Shown here in pieces: positions 42,400-52,006 of a stretch of 64,000 bases of DNA. Made by a program: the position numbers and the translations under genes. This DNA is from Tunturiibacter gelidiferens. GTDB taxonomy: Bacteria > Acidobacteriota > Terriglobia > Terriglobales > Acidobacteriaceae. The stretch's first letter is position 1. Every line of letters starts with the position of its first letter. The stretch is taken from contig NZ_JACCCV010000001.1 in the NCBI RefSeq assembly GCF_013410115.1, positions 434,001-498,000 on the forward strand, given 5' to 3'. The notes under the pieces are model-generated. The model saw only the letters and a list, made by a program, of their open reading frames with translations, did not search any database and had not been told where the DNA came from.

Positions 42400-44475
42400 T
42401 TAGTAAGGGTTGGGTTGGTTGCTCAGGATCTCTTTGCCGCCGCTCTGGGCGATGAAGAAGGTTTTTCCGGGGAGGGTGGGGACTGGGTCGGACAGATCCT
42501 GCCAGAGGAAGATGCGGCGGGGCTCGAGCCAACGGACTTTGAGAGAGAGGGCGTCCTCGAAGATGGGTGGGGCGTCGGGGAAGAAGGACCCGTACCAGAG
42601 GTTGGAGGAGCGGCCGTTGAGGATGTGGAGGTCGTTGCGCCCGAGGTAGAAGCCGAGGGTGCTGGCGCTCTCGTACTCGCCGTGGATGACAATGAGGTCG
42701 CTGGGTTTCAGCTCGGGCTGGATGGCGGTGGCTAACTGGCGAGAGCTCAGGACCGGGGAGAAGATCTGCAGGCCGACGTGCGCGGCGAGAACGAAGGCGA
42801 AGGTGGCGGCGGCGAGGCAGAGGTTCGCGGCGTGGGGCTGATAGTTGCGGCGGAGGAGCCAGTTGGCGAGGGTTCCGGAGAAGAGCGCGACGGCGGTGAG
42901 GAGGAGCGGATCGCGGAAGGCTCCCATGGCCTGGGCGTTGAGGTCGAGGAAGTGGCCGAAGGAGAGGGCGTAGTCGCTGGGATTTTGTTTTAGGAGTGAG
43001 GCGAGGTCGGTGCCGGGGTTGGGTGGGGCGGAGTGAAGGAGGAAGAATCCCGCTGTGAGGGCTGCGAGGGAGCCGAGGACGAGAAGGACGACGGAGATGC
43101 GCTGTCCGGAGCGAACGAGGGGGTTGGGGACGGTGAAGGATTCGGCTTCGGTGGCTTCGGCGTCGAGCCAACCGGCGATGAGAAGGATCATGGCGGGGAG
43201 GGCGGGGAGGACGTAGTACTCCTGGCGGGTGGAGAGGGAGAAAAAGAGGACCGGGATGATGGCCCAGAGGCCCAGGAGGAGTAGGGTGCTTTCGGGTGGG
43301 GTGAGGGTGCGGATGGAGACTCTAGGGCGAAGGGCTTTCCGCCAGGGGACGGTGGCCAGAGCGCGATAGAGGAACGCGCTCCAGGGCATGATCCAGATGA
43401 GGATGAGGGCCCAGAAGAGGGGGAGGGGGACGGTGTCGTAGTCGCGGGGGACGCGGAGGTTGAGGTAGCGGAGGAGCTGCTCGTTGACGAAGTAGAACCA
43501 GAGCCAGCCGTGGACGTTGCCGTCGGTGGGGAGGGGGACGGACCAGTGGCCGTGCGAGAAGGAGAGAGCGCCGGGATGGCCCTGGGTGGGGTTGGCGAGG
43601 GCGATGAGGATGTGCCACGGAGCGGCGATGACGAGGAAGACGATGGTGCTGGAGAGGGGGTGGAGCTGGCGGATGCGGGTTAGGACGGCGTGGAGGTTGC
43701 GGCGCGTCAGGATGAGGTGGGTGAGGACGATGAGGAGGGGGAAGACGATGCCGATGAGGCCTTTGGTGAGGACGTTGAGGGCGCAGCAGGCGGCGAAGAG
43801 CCAGCAGAGGGTGATGCTTGCGTTGGCTTTTGTGAATGGGAAAGGAGTGCGGTTCGCTTCGCGAAGGCCCACCTTAGCTTCGCGAAGATGGGGCACCCGA
43901 TTTTGGGGCATCCCATGGGTCTGTCGCTCATCGGCCTGCTCGGTGGCCCAGTAGAAGAAAAGGGCGAGGGTGAGCCAGAGGCAGACGTCGGCGTCGGGGA
44001 GGAGGATGCGGGTGAAGATGAAGATGCCGAAGCTGGAGAGGAGCATGAGTCCGGCGTAGAGGCCGGCTCGGGGGGATTGAGGTTGTTCTGGAGTGCTGAA
44101 GGCGCGGCGGGCGAAGCCCTCGAGGAGGAGGGCGAGCGAGAGGACGGTGAGGGCGATGGGGAGGCGTGCGGCCGCGGTGTTGACGCCGAAGAGTTTGAAG
44201 CTGAGGGCCATGCTCCAGTAAAGGATGGGGGCTTTTTCGAGGTAGCGGATGCCGTTGGCGTAGAGGGTGACCCAGTCGTGGCGGAGGAGCATCTCGCGGG
44301 CGACTTCGGCGTGTACGGAGTCGGCGTCGTCGAGGAGCGGGGGGACGAAGAGGGTGAGGGTTGCGTAGAAGAGGAGCCAGAGGACGAAGAGGATGAGACC
44401 GTTTCTTGCTACGGGCGATAGGGCTGTCGGCGGTCTGGATGTTTGCGACATGGGGGATGGGCGTTTCGTCTGCAT
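42400..44475 (-). CDS. GT39-family (ArnT/PMT-like) membrane glycosyltransferase
   Basis: A 691-residue protein with about twelve membrane segments. The first periplasmic loop has PPLLDDADSVHAEVAREMLL (catalytic acidic pair DD/E typical of lipid-linked sugar transferases such as ArnT) and YLEKAPILYWSMALSFKLFG. Such enzymes move sugars from polyprenyl phosphate to lipids or proteins on the periplasmic face. Residues about 185-215 (MPQNRVPHLREAKVGLREAN) are coded by an intergenic-type repeat and look foreign to the family. The start could be ATG 44475 or 44451. Confidence 0.85.
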   Translation of the reverse strand: MQTKRPSPMSQTSRPPTALSPVARNGLILFVLWLLFYATLTLFVPPLLDDADSVHAEVAREMLLRHDWVTLYANGIRYLEKAPILYWSMALSFKLFGVNTAAARLPIALTVLSLALLLEGFARRAFSTPEQPQSPRAGLYAGLMLLSSFGIFIFTRILLPDADVCLWLTLALFFYWATEQADERQTHGMPQNRVPHLREAKVGLREANRTPFPFTKANASITLCWLFAACCALNVLTKGLIGIVFPLLIVLTHLILTRRNLHAVLTRIRQLHPLSSTIVFLVIAAPWHILIALANPTQGHPGALSFSHGHWSVPLPTDGNVHGWLWFYFVNEQLLRYLNLRVPRDYDTVPLPLFWALILIWIMPWSAFLYRALATVPWRKALRPRVSIRTLTPPESTLLLLGLWAIIPVLFFSLSTRQEYYVLPALPAMILLIAGWLDAEATEAESFTVPNPLVRSGQRISVVLLVLGSLAALTAGFFLLHSAPPNPGTDLASLLKQNPSDYALSFGHFLDLNAQAMGAFRDPLLLTAVALFSGTLANWLLRRNYQPHAANLCLAAATFAFVLAAHVGLQIFSPVLSSRQLATAIQPELKPSDLIVIHGEYESASTLGFYLGRNDLHILNGRSSNLWYGSFFPDAPPIFEDALSLKVRWLEPRRIFLWQDLSDPVPTLPGKTFFIAQSGGKEILSNQPNPY
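43853..43921 (-). repeat. GGGTGCCCCAT-type repeat embedded in the GT39 gene
   Basis: On the + strand: CTTCGCGAAGGCCCACCTTAG, CTTCGCGAAGATGGGGCACC, then TTTTGGGGCATCCCATGGG. The TTCGCGAA palindrome occurs twice. Its reverse complement carries the GGGTGCCCCAT...CGCG...GGTGGG order of the intergenic element at 1537-1575. Confidence 0.6.
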
Positions 44476-44600
44476 GGTGGCGGAGGTGCGGGGGCGTTAG
44501 GTGAGTTTATCAATGCGTGTTAAGGCAGAGGTGTTCGGGTTGTTGAATACGCCGCTGATCGGAAAGAACGAGAAGCCGATGTTTTAGTTGACGCGAAGAC

Positions 44601-44717
44601 GAAATGCGGTGGTCTTGACGGATACCGCAGCATGATTCGGTTCGCTGCAACTGAGAGCTGTGGCCGCAATCCGCTGCGTCGTGCGATAAACCGCACGACT
44701 TCGGTCGAGATGACGAA
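44601..44717 (-). repeat. Dispersed repeat, GTCATCTCGACC...GACC family, second long copy
   Basis: GAAATGCGGTGGTCTTGACG, GGTTCGCTGCAACTGAGAG, TGTGGCCGCAATCCGCTGCG and TTCGGTCGAGATGACGAA, closely matching 31701-31826. Beyond it, 44741-44746 (TATGAT) could be the -10 box of the Rieske gene. Confidence 0.75.
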
Positions 44718-44762
44718 TGTTTTTTGGTGGTGGTCGCAAGGCTATGATGAGAAGCGTGTTGT

Positions 44763-45893
44763 TTGAGCGAGGCGTTCAGGTTGAGTGAGTTGGTACGAGT
44801 TGCGGAGGTTGCGGGGCCGCCGACGGAGCTGATCTTTGGGGATTGGTATCCGGCGCTGCGTGCTGGGGCGCTGCGGGAGGGCAAGACGGCGAAGGCGCTG
44901 CTGCTAGGTGTTCCGCTGCTGCTGGGAAGGAAGACGGGCGGGAAGTTGTTTGCGATGCGTGATCTCTGTCCGCATCGGGGGATTCCGCTTTCGGCTGGGT
45001 GGTTCGATGGGGAGACGGTGACCTGCAAGTATCACGGTTGGAAGTTTGAGCCTTGCAGCGGGCAGTGCAGGGAGATTCCTTCGCTGACAAGCCATGAGAC
45101 GCTGGATCCGACGAAGATCTATGCGGGGGCGTTTCCTTGCGAGGAGCGCGATGGGTTTGCGTGGGTTTATCTGCCGGAGGTGGGGGCGGGGCGAGTGCAG
45201 GTGGGAGAGGCTTTGCCGCCGGTGCCGGAGGTGCCGAAGTTTTCGGTGAGGTTTCGGGGTGCGCATCTGGTGGCGGAGCTGCCTTGCAATGTGGATCACG
45301 GGATTATCGGGTTGATGGATCCGGCGCATGGACCGTTTGTGCATCAGGCCTGGTGGTGGCGGTCGGCGGCGAGCATTCATGAGAAGACGAAACACTTTGA
45401 GCCATTGGAAGACAGAGAGAATAATGGGCGGAATGCCGGGTTTCGGATGTCGTCGCATGCGCCGAGCGCGAACTCGGCGCCTTATAAGCTGCTGGGAGTT
45501 TATGGCGAACCGATTACGACGACCATTGATTTTGTGCTGCCGAATCGCAGGTACGAGACGATTCGGGCGGGGGAGAAGTGGTTCTCGAGTTTGACTACGA
45601 TTACGCCGGTGACTGCTTCGACTTGCAGGATCGATGTGGTTGCAGCATGGAATGTTTTTTACTGGGTTCCATTTGTAACTTCTATTGCTACGTTTTTTGG
45701 GGCTCGGTTTGTGCGGCAGGATCAGGAGACGATGATCGAGCAGGCCAAGGGGTTGAGGTTTCATCCGGGGCTGATGCTGATCGATGATGCGGACAAGCCG
45801 GCGAAGTGGTACTTCGCTTTGAAGCAGGCGCGTTTGAAGGGGACGGGGGAGCATCCGCTGAGTGGGCCGGTTACGCTGCATTGGCGGAGTTGA
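44763..45893 (+). CDS. Rieske non-haem iron oxygenase
   Basis: A 376-residue ring-hydroxylating-type oxygenase. The Rieske [2Fe-2S] ligands are LCPHRG and CKYHGW (about residues 70-95). The mononuclear iron site is in NVDHGIIGLMDPAHGPFVH (DxxH...H, about 180-200). Members of this branch oxidise aromatic acids, pheophorbides or sterols; the substrate is unknown. It starts at TTG 44763 with GAGAAG upstream. No ferredoxin or reductase gene is adjacent. Confidence 0.87.
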   Translation: MSEAFRLSELVRVAEVAGPPTELIFGDWYPALRAGALREGKTAKALLLGVPLLLGRKTGGKLFAMRDLCPHRGIPLSAGWFDGETVTCKYHGWKFEPCSGQCREIPSLTSHETLDPTKIYAGAFPCEERDGFAWVYLPEVGAGRVQVGEALPPVPEVPKFSVRFRGAHLVAELPCNVDHGIIGLMDPAHGPFVHQAWWWRSAASIHEKTKHFEPLEDRENNGRNAGFRMSSHAPSANSAPYKLLGVYGEPITTTIDFVLPNRRYETIRAGEKWFSSLTTITPVTASTCRIDVVAAWNVFYWVPFVTSIATFFGARFVRQDQETMIEQAKGLRFHPGLMLIDDADKPAKWYFALKQARLKGTGEHPLSGPVTLHWRS

Positions 45894-46251
45894 CGAGCTG
45901 GTCTTTTGAGGGTGCCTCTCCCGTCAAAAGTTGCGCAAAGTCTTCTAAAGATTATGGTTAGGCTTGGACTCCAAGTTTGATCGCACCGATAATTGTGCGG
46001 AGGCCTGGGACAAAAAAGTAAACTTAGTGGATCGGCGAGCGGCAGGAGGCGGGCGCCGAGCGAGATTCGTGGCGTTTGCCTTGTCGAGAGCATAAAAATG
46101 TCATAAGCTCGGGTTGGTTCGCGACCTGCGATTCCGCTTCCTGTGGCATCCTCCGGCCCCTCCCCGACAAAGACTCGGCTCCGCTCCAAAACAATCACAG
46201 GCACCCTCGGAATCACTGGCCCCTACATTTCCTAAAAAAGGAGAGTCGGCC
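45894..46251 (+). other. Intergenic region before the Ig-repeat protein
   Basis: About 360 bases with no convincing gene; the open frame from 46114 has no family resemblance. AAGGAGAG at the right end is the ribosome site of the next gene. No hairpin terminator was found. Confidence 0.4.
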
Positions 46252-47973
46252 ATGGCTTTTACGAGTTCAGGGCTACCGAATAATGGGAAGACGGCCCATT
46301 ATCAGATTTCGTATGACACGACACTGTCGCCGGTGGATGGTGTGGCTCGCGCGCTGGATCTTTTTAACATATGCGAGGCGGACTTTGCGCTGATGTCGGG
46401 CTGGTTCGCTGGCGTCAATTTGATTTTCAATTTTCCATTGCCGGTGCAGATTGTGAATGCGTTTGGCGGGGCCAGCTGGAGTAATCCGAGTGGATTTCAA
46501 CTTATCTTTGGTTCCAGTCCGACGATCACGATCAAACCGGCCTCTGGCACGTCAGTGAATGTGATTCGGTACCTGCTGGTTTCGGAGGTGACGGAGATGT
46601 TCATGGTCTCGAAGAACAACCAGTGGGCCGAGCCAACGTCGCTTTTTCAGGGCGGAGACGAGGGGAGCATGGGCGAAGGCCTATCGCGTTTTCTTGGGGT
46701 GCAGTTCCAGTTGGCGAATGGGATCGGCGGGGTGCCGCCGCCGGGAGCTGGGGTGGTTCCGGTTTGGCTGAACGGAGCGCGGCCGGACTTTGTGAACAAC
46801 GATCCAGACGATAACAGGCCGGATATAGTGACTGGTTGCACGACGCTGTTTATCTACTATCTTTTCAACCAGCTCAATTTCAGTATCCAGCAAATCATCA
46901 ATGCGGGCGCGTCGAACCTGGCGGGGGTCTATCAAAATCTGACTGGGCAGCCTGCTGGGTGGGCTTCGTTCATTGACCTGGTAAACAGATATTATCCGCC
47001 GGCATTTTCTCCTTATACACCGAAGGGCGACAACATCTTTCCGGTGTCGGATCTGAACGCGTTTTTTCCGCCGAATCCGATTACGTGCGGATATGGTCAA
47101 ACGACCCTGATCTCGATTGATCGGCCTGCGATGGCGCAGGTCAATGTTGTGCTGACGAGCGATAATCCGGGGCTGGTTCAGGTTCCAGGGACGGTGACGA
47201 TACCGGTGGGTGGCACGTCGGCTCCGGTCACGATCTCTACGACGGCGATTCCGATTCCATTCGCGCCTCAGATTGTAAATCTGCATGCGAGTTATGCGGG
47301 AAAGACGATCACGGTAGCGTGTGAGGTGGTTCCACCGTACCTTACGGGGCTTACGATTGCGCCGGCGAAGGTGACGTGCGGCGACAATGCGACTGGAACG
47401 ATTACGCTGAGCCAGCCGTCGCTTTCGGGGCCAGTGGTGGTGACTATGCTCAATGGGTCGACATTTGCAAATGTGCCTGCTACGGTTACGATTCCGCCGG
47501 GGGTGGCTTCGCAGAGCTTTGTGATCACGACGCCGAATATTCCGATTCCGTTCAAGACGGCGATCTGTTCGATCTACGCGACGTATGGGAGTTCGTCGGC
47601 TTCTGCGGTGTTATTGGTTGCTTCGCGGGTGATTGCGCCGATTATGAGTTCGTTGACAGTTTTTCCGACGACGGTGACGATTGGGGAGATCAGTCGGGGG
47701 ACCGTGACACTGGTGGAGGCGGTGCCGATGCCGGCTGTGATTGCGCTTGAGGCGATGGACCCTACTGTGGGGCCAGGGGGTCCGCTGCCGCTGCCGGGTT
47801 CGGCGTCATCGATTGCGAGCGTGCCAGCTTCGATTACGATTCCACCGGGGCAGACTGTGGGCATTTTTAATATCACGACACATGGGATTGTTTCCCCGGG
47901 CACGCATCATTTTGTGAGGATTGTGGCGGGAGGGATTCCGCTGATGTATGCGGCTTTGACTGTGAATGCGTGA
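46252..47973 (+). CDS. Uncharacterised protein with three Ig-like repeats
   Basis: A 573-residue protein I do not recognise. The N-terminal part (1-265) is a mixed domain with VNVIRYLLVSEVTEMFMV, DEGSMGEGLSRFLGVQF and WASFIDLVNRYYP. Its layout recalls a metallopeptidase, but the first position of an HExxx-type motif is serine (SEVTEMF), so activity is doubtful. Three related beta-sandwich repeats of about 95 residues follow (each with a VPxTVTIPxG-like strand and a later IPIPF/ITT strand). No signal peptide or membrane segment is seen although the repeats resemble extracellular domains. ATG 46252 has AAGGAGAG at good spacing. Confidence 0.7.
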   Translation: MAFTSSGLPNNGKTAHYQISYDTTLSPVDGVARALDLFNICEADFALMSGWFAGVNLIFNFPLPVQIVNAFGGASWSNPSGFQLIFGSSPTITIKPASGTSVNVIRYLLVSEVTEMFMVSKNNQWAEPTSLFQGGDEGSMGEGLSRFLGVQFQLANGIGGVPPPGAGVVPVWLNGARPDFVNNDPDDNRPDIVTGCTTLFIYYLFNQLNFSIQQIINAGASNLAGVYQNLTGQPAGWASFIDLVNRYYPPAFSPYTPKGDNIFPVSDLNAFFPPNPITCGYGQTTLISIDRPAMAQVNVVLTSDNPGLVQVPGTVTIPVGGTSAPVTISTTAIPIPFAPQIVNLHASYAGKTITVACEVVPPYLTGLTIAPAKVTCGDNATGTITLSQPSLSGPVVVTMLNGSTFANVPATVTIPPGVASQSFVITTPNIPIPFKTAICSIYATYGSSSASAVLLVASRVIAPIMSSLTVFPTTVTIGEISRGTVTLVEAVPMPAVIALEAMDPTVGPGGPLPLPGSASSIASVPASITIPPGQTVGIFNITTHGIVSPGTHHFVRIVAGGIPLMYAALTVNA

Positions 47974-48091
47974 GGGGTGATGGTTGGACGTGGTGCATGG
48001 ATCCAATTATTCATCGCGAAGGAGGATCAGGGGGCATGCGGAGTCGCGGCCTCGCGTCTGGGCGGTGCTAAAAAGACTGAAGGGCGCGCGG

Positions 48092-50686
48092 TTAGAAGGC
48101 GCTGACGCCCTCTTCGATGACGAGCTGGTCGACTTTGATGTTCATGGTCTCGCCTAGTTTTTTGAAGCCTTCTTTCCACTCGTCGGTCCAGTAGTTGGTG
48201 TCGCTGCGGCGGAGGAGGTCGTTCCAGATGTTCTGGGCCTGCCAGATGTTTACCTCGAAGGGCATCCTGTGGGTGGCCTCTGCGACTTCAATGGCCGCGG
48301 CGAGGGCGTCGGAGGACTGGTGGTCGCCGGCGGCTGCGGCTTCGAGACGGATCATTGCGCGCTTCATGCGCTGGCCGGTGGTGTAGCTGAGGAGCTGTGT
48401 GTCGAGGGGAATCTGGTCGGCCTCAGCACGGGCGATGAGTGCTTCTATTTCGGCGGTGTCGAAGGTGTCGGACTCGATGGCCTGGCGGAGGCTGGCGTTG
48501 ATGGCGAAGCGTGCGGCGGTGGCGAGGGCGGGCGGCGCGGTCATGCCGGACTCGGTGAGGAAGTGCATGAGGGAGGCGTGGTCTTCGTAGATCTTGCGGA
48601 GGGAGTCTTCCATCTCGGAGACGGTCTGGTTGAGGATGGTGCTGAGGATGCGGTGCTGCTCGTCGGCGAAGAGCGAGGTGAGGGAGTAGGCGGTCTCGCC
48701 GAAGAAGCGATCGATGAGCCGGATGACTTCGGGGAGGTTGGCGCGGCGGATGGCGGTGCTGATGTCGGTGGAGAAGGTGGCGAAGGCTTCGACTTCGGCG
48801 GGGTTGGTGGAGTTGTAGGCTTTGACGGCGGCGGAGAGGTTCTGGTCGCCGAGGTGTAGGACGGCGAAGCAGAGCTCCTCGCTCTCTTCGGTGATGCGAG
48901 AGTAGAGGAGCGCGCGGCCGAGAGCGACGCGGCCACGGCCGGAGTTGAAGACCTCCTGGCTTTCGCGGTGGACGTCGAAGCAGAAGAGCTCGCCGTGCTC
49001 GGGATAGGCGCGGAAGATGGAGCTGATGGCGTAGTGAGCGCCGACCTGTTCGAGGCCGATCTTCATGTTGGTGACGTAGCGGCGGTAGACTTCTGCGCCG
49101 TCGCCCATCTCGGGGACGTTGCTTTTGGCGCGGGCGAGGCGGCTGAGGAACTCGGCTTCGAGGGCGACGCCGGGAGGGCCGAAGAGTTTGGCGGCGAGCT
49201 GGAGGACGCGTCCCGCGTAGGCGATGATTTGCACGGTTTCGATGCCGGAGATCTCGTCGAAGAACCAGCCGCAGCTGGTGTACATGAGCTGGGTGTGGCG
49301 TTCGAGCTCCATGAGTTCGAGGGCGGTGACGCGCTCGTCTTCGGTGAGGTGGCGAGTGGTGTGGTCGGCAAAGAAGCGGATGATGGAGGCTGGGGAGCGG
49401 TCGAGGACCACGTGAATGTAGGCGTCGCGGGCGACCCAGAGGTCTTTGAAGATGGATTGGGAGAGCTGTTCGGCCAGGGGTGCGGTGGCGTCGCGGAGGT
49501 AGTCGAGAGCGTCGCGAAGGGGGGCGCGCCACTCCTGATTCCATCCGGCCTTGCCGCCGTTGCAGCCGCAGTTGGAGCGCCAGCGTTCGACGCCGTGGGC
49601 GCAGGACCAGGAGGTGTCTTCGGCGACTTCGGCCTCCCACTTGGGCGGGAATTTTTCGAGGAACTCACCGTAGTTGGTGAGCCTGGCTTGCTGACCTTCT
49701 TCGATACGGTGCATGGCGGAGGAGAGCGCCATCTCGCCGTGTTTGTGATGATGGCCGTAGCTCTCGCCGTCGGTGGCGACGTGTGAGATCTGGGCGAGCT
49801 CGGGGTCTCCGGGAGCGGCTGGGTGAAAGCCGCTGATGAGACGGTTGGCAAAGTTTTCGCCGCTGTTGAGGAGGCCTTCGAAAGCAATGGCGCGGGAGCC
49901 GGGACCGTCGTAGAAGAAGACGGCGATGCTGCGGCCTTCGTCGAGTTTGATGAGGTAGGGGTGGGTGGGATCGACGTTGGCGTTGGGGGTCTGGGTCCAG
50001 GGTTCTTCTGCGGGGGGGGCGGCGGCTGCGGCGACGGGGTCGAGGTTTGGTTTGGAGGCTGTGCCTGCTGGAGGCTCGAGGCGGCGGACGCGGGCGCATT
50101 GGACTGGAGCGAGGATGGTGAACTTGATGCCCTCCTGCGCCATGAGGTCGAGCACGTTGCGGTTGACGGCAGTCTCGGCGAGCCACATGCCTTCGGGTTT
50201 GCGGCCGAAGCGGGATTCGAAGTCGGCGATGCCCCAGCGGATCTGGGTGAGGGCGTCGCGGCGATTGGCCAGAGGCATGATGAGGTGGTTGTAAACCTGG
50301 GCGACGGCGGAACCGTGACCGCTGTAACGCTGGGCGCTGAACTTGTCGGCATCGACGATCATGCGGTAGGTGCGAGGGGCTTTGTCCTGTAGCCAGCTGA
50401 GGAGCGTGGGGCCGAAGTTGAAGCTCATCCGGGCGTAGTTGTTCATGATCCGGATGATCTCGTCCTGCTTGTTGGTGATGCGGGAGGCCCCGTTGGGGGC
50501 GTAGCACTCGGCGGTGATGCGGTCGTTCCAGTCGTGATAGGGAGCGGCGGAGTCCTGGACCTCGACGGTTTCGAGCCAGGGGTTTTCGCGTGGGGGCTGG
50601 TAGAAGTGGCCGTGAATGCAGACGAAGCGGGGGGCTTCGACGGCTGTTTGCGGCTTGGGGGACTTCGCGGCGCGAGGTTTGGCCAT
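48092..50686 (-). CDS. GH57-family glycoside hydrolase with DUF3536
   Basis: An 864-residue cytoplasmic protein. The N-terminal GH57-like catalytic region begins FVCIHGHFYQPPRENPWLE and includes PEGMWLAETAVN (around residue 160) and ATDGESYGHHHKHGE (around residue 310), followed by the long helical DUF3536 region. GH57 enzymes act on alpha-glucans (amylases, branching enzymes); the DUF3536 subgroup is not well characterised. A run rich in alanine and proline (about residues 215-235, VAAAAAPPAEEP) is an unusual insertion. No signal peptide is seen. Confidence 0.9.
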   Translation of the reverse strand: MAKPRAAKSPKPQTAVEAPRFVCIHGHFYQPPRENPWLETVEVQDSAAPYHDWNDRITAECYAPNGASRITNKQDEIIRIMNNYARMSFNFGPTLLSWLQDKAPRTYRMIVDADKFSAQRYSGHGSAVAQVYNHLIMPLANRRDALTQIRWGIADFESRFGRKPEGMWLAETAVNRNVLDLMAQEGIKFTILAPVQCARVRRLEPPAGTASKPNLDPVAAAAAPPAEEPWTQTPNANVDPTHPYLIKLDEGRSIAVFFYDGPGSRAIAFEGLLNSGENFANRLISGFHPAAPGDPELAQISHVATDGESYGHHHKHGEMALSSAMHRIEEGQQARLTNYGEFLEKFPPKWEAEVAEDTSWSCAHGVERWRSNCGCNGGKAGWNQEWRAPLRDALDYLRDATAPLAEQLSQSIFKDLWVARDAYIHVVLDRSPASIIRFFADHTTRHLTEDERVTALELMELERHTQLMYTSCGWFFDEISGIETVQIIAYAGRVLQLAAKLFGPPGVALEAEFLSRLARAKSNVPEMGDGAEVYRRYVTNMKIGLEQVGAHYAISSIFRAYPEHGELFCFDVHRESQEVFNSGRGRVALGRALLYSRITEESEELCFAVLHLGDQNLSAAVKAYNSTNPAEVEAFATFSTDISTAIRRANLPEVIRLIDRFFGETAYSLTSLFADEQHRILSTILNQTVSEMEDSLRKIYEDHASLMHFLTESGMTAPPALATAARFAINASLRQAIESDTFDTAEIEALIARAEADQIPLDTQLLSYTTGQRMKRAMIRLEAAAAGDHQSSDALAAAIEVAEATHRMPFEVNIWQAQNIWNDLLRRSDTNYWTDEWKEGFKKLGETMNIKVDQLVIEEGVSAF

Positions 50687-50794
50687 AAGTATTCAGTTAG
50701 AGGGTATCGCGGGTGGAGGGGTTGGGTGCGGCGCGCGAAGTAGAAATTTCGCGGATTTTACGAGAGCGAGGCCGTAAATCATTAAAGAGCGGAG

Positions 50795-51982
50795 TTATGC
50801 GGTCCGGGGTGAACGCTTCGCTGGTGGGATCAGATGAGTGTTCCCTTCGCTGTGCTCGCAGCGCGAGAGGGCCCAAAGAGAGAACGAAAGCGTGGAAACC
50901 GAGAGATAGAAGAAGGCGTATCGCAACTTGTCCGAGTGGAGTGCGAAGGTTACGACGAAGGGCGCAAGCATCACAAAGGTGGCAGCGCCAAAGATGAGGA
51001 AGAGGCGTGGAAGATCCATGCGAACCCAAAAAGCGGCGGACGCTACAAGAATCGCGAGCAAGGGAAGGGTCCACTGAGGGTGGATCACAGTGGGAATGTA
51101 GCGAAGCTTGTTTGCGTTCTGCTGGAGCTGCAGCAGGAGTTGCGAAAGAGGATGCGGCCAAAAGACCGGTAGAGTGATGGCACAGGTTGAGAGGAGAATG
51201 AGAAAAAACAGCACGGCGGCACGGAGGCGGAAGGTTCGCTGGAGCGTAAGCGAGAGCAGAGGGATCAGGATGACTGCGTAGAGAATGCGCGACGAGAGAG
51301 CGACACCGAGAAAGAGTGCGGCGGGGATCGAGGCGTAGAGGGAATGGTTCAGAGACCGGCTGAAGAGAGTAACGGCGATGGCGATGTAGAAGAAGTTGGT
51401 GAGGTAGTCGCCGCCTGAGGAGAAGTCGCTGAGATGGGCAGGCGCGAACAGGAGAAAGACCGCGAGATAAAAGAGTGCGGTGGAGCGATAACGGAAGAAC
51501 CGAAGGGTGAAGAAGAAAAATAGCGCGAGCCACAGTAAGTTTTGCCAGGCAATGTGTCCGAGTGCATAGAAGGGTGCGGCCAGCAGCATCGCACCCGGAA
51601 GAGGGGTCGGGGGATTTCCGAGGAAGGTGCGGGTGTCGTAGGGGTATTGATGATGGCCGATGGCGAGGAGTTCGATGCGGAGGGCATCTTCGCGGTCCGA
51701 TCCGATGTTCAGGGTGTGTCTCAGAGAGATGGGATAGAGGATTGCGAAGGCTGTCGTCAGGGCGAGAAAGAGAAGCAGAAGCCAAGCGATGCTGATCTCA
51801 CGTGGCCTTAGGTTGAGACGAAGAATCCAGGACATGCCGATGGCGATGGAAAGAGAGCCAAGTATCAAGGCGCCTGTTGCCTTAGCCGGAGAAAGATATT
51901 TGAGAAGAGGAGCGACCGAGGTGAGCGCCCAGGCCACGCAGATGCCAAGGACAAACAGAGTTCGACGGCCGACTTCGCTCAT
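50795..51982 (-). CDS. Polytopic membrane protein, glycosyltransferase-like
   Basis: A 395-residue protein with about ten hydrophobic segments. The first large loop (about residues 85-115) is polar and acidic (NIGSDREDALRIELLAIGHH), the layout of GT-C-type membrane glycosyltransferases, but I cannot place it in a named family. It has no recognisable partner genes; a VanZ/DUF2809-like gene is on the same strand directly downstream (24 bases). Confidence 0.55.
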   Translation of the reverse strand: MSEVGRRTLFVLGICVAWALTSVAPLLKYLSPAKATGALILGSLSIAIGMSWILRLNLRPREISIAWLLLLFLALTTAFAILYPISLRHTLNIGSDREDALRIELLAIGHHQYPYDTRTFLGNPPTPLPGAMLLAAPFYALGHIAWQNLLWLALFFFFTLRFFRYRSTALFYLAVFLLFAPAHLSDFSSGGDYLTNFFYIAIAVTLFSRSLNHSLYASIPAALFLGVALSSRILYAVILIPLLSLTLQRTFRLRAAVLFFLILLSTCAITLPVFWPHPLSQLLLQLQQNANKLRYIPTVIHPQWTLPLLAILVASAAFWVRMDLPRLFLIFGAATFVMLAPFVVTFALHSDKLRYAFFYLSVSTLSFSLWALSRCEHSEGNTHLIPPAKRSPRTA

Positions 51983-52006
51983 AGGTAGGACTATACGGAG
52001 GAGATG

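Noticed and set aside
48423..49640. 405-codon arginine-rich frame overlapping the GH57 gene in another frame of the same strand
   Set aside because: Low-complexity R/P/H composition; the GH57 frame has recognisable motifs throughout.
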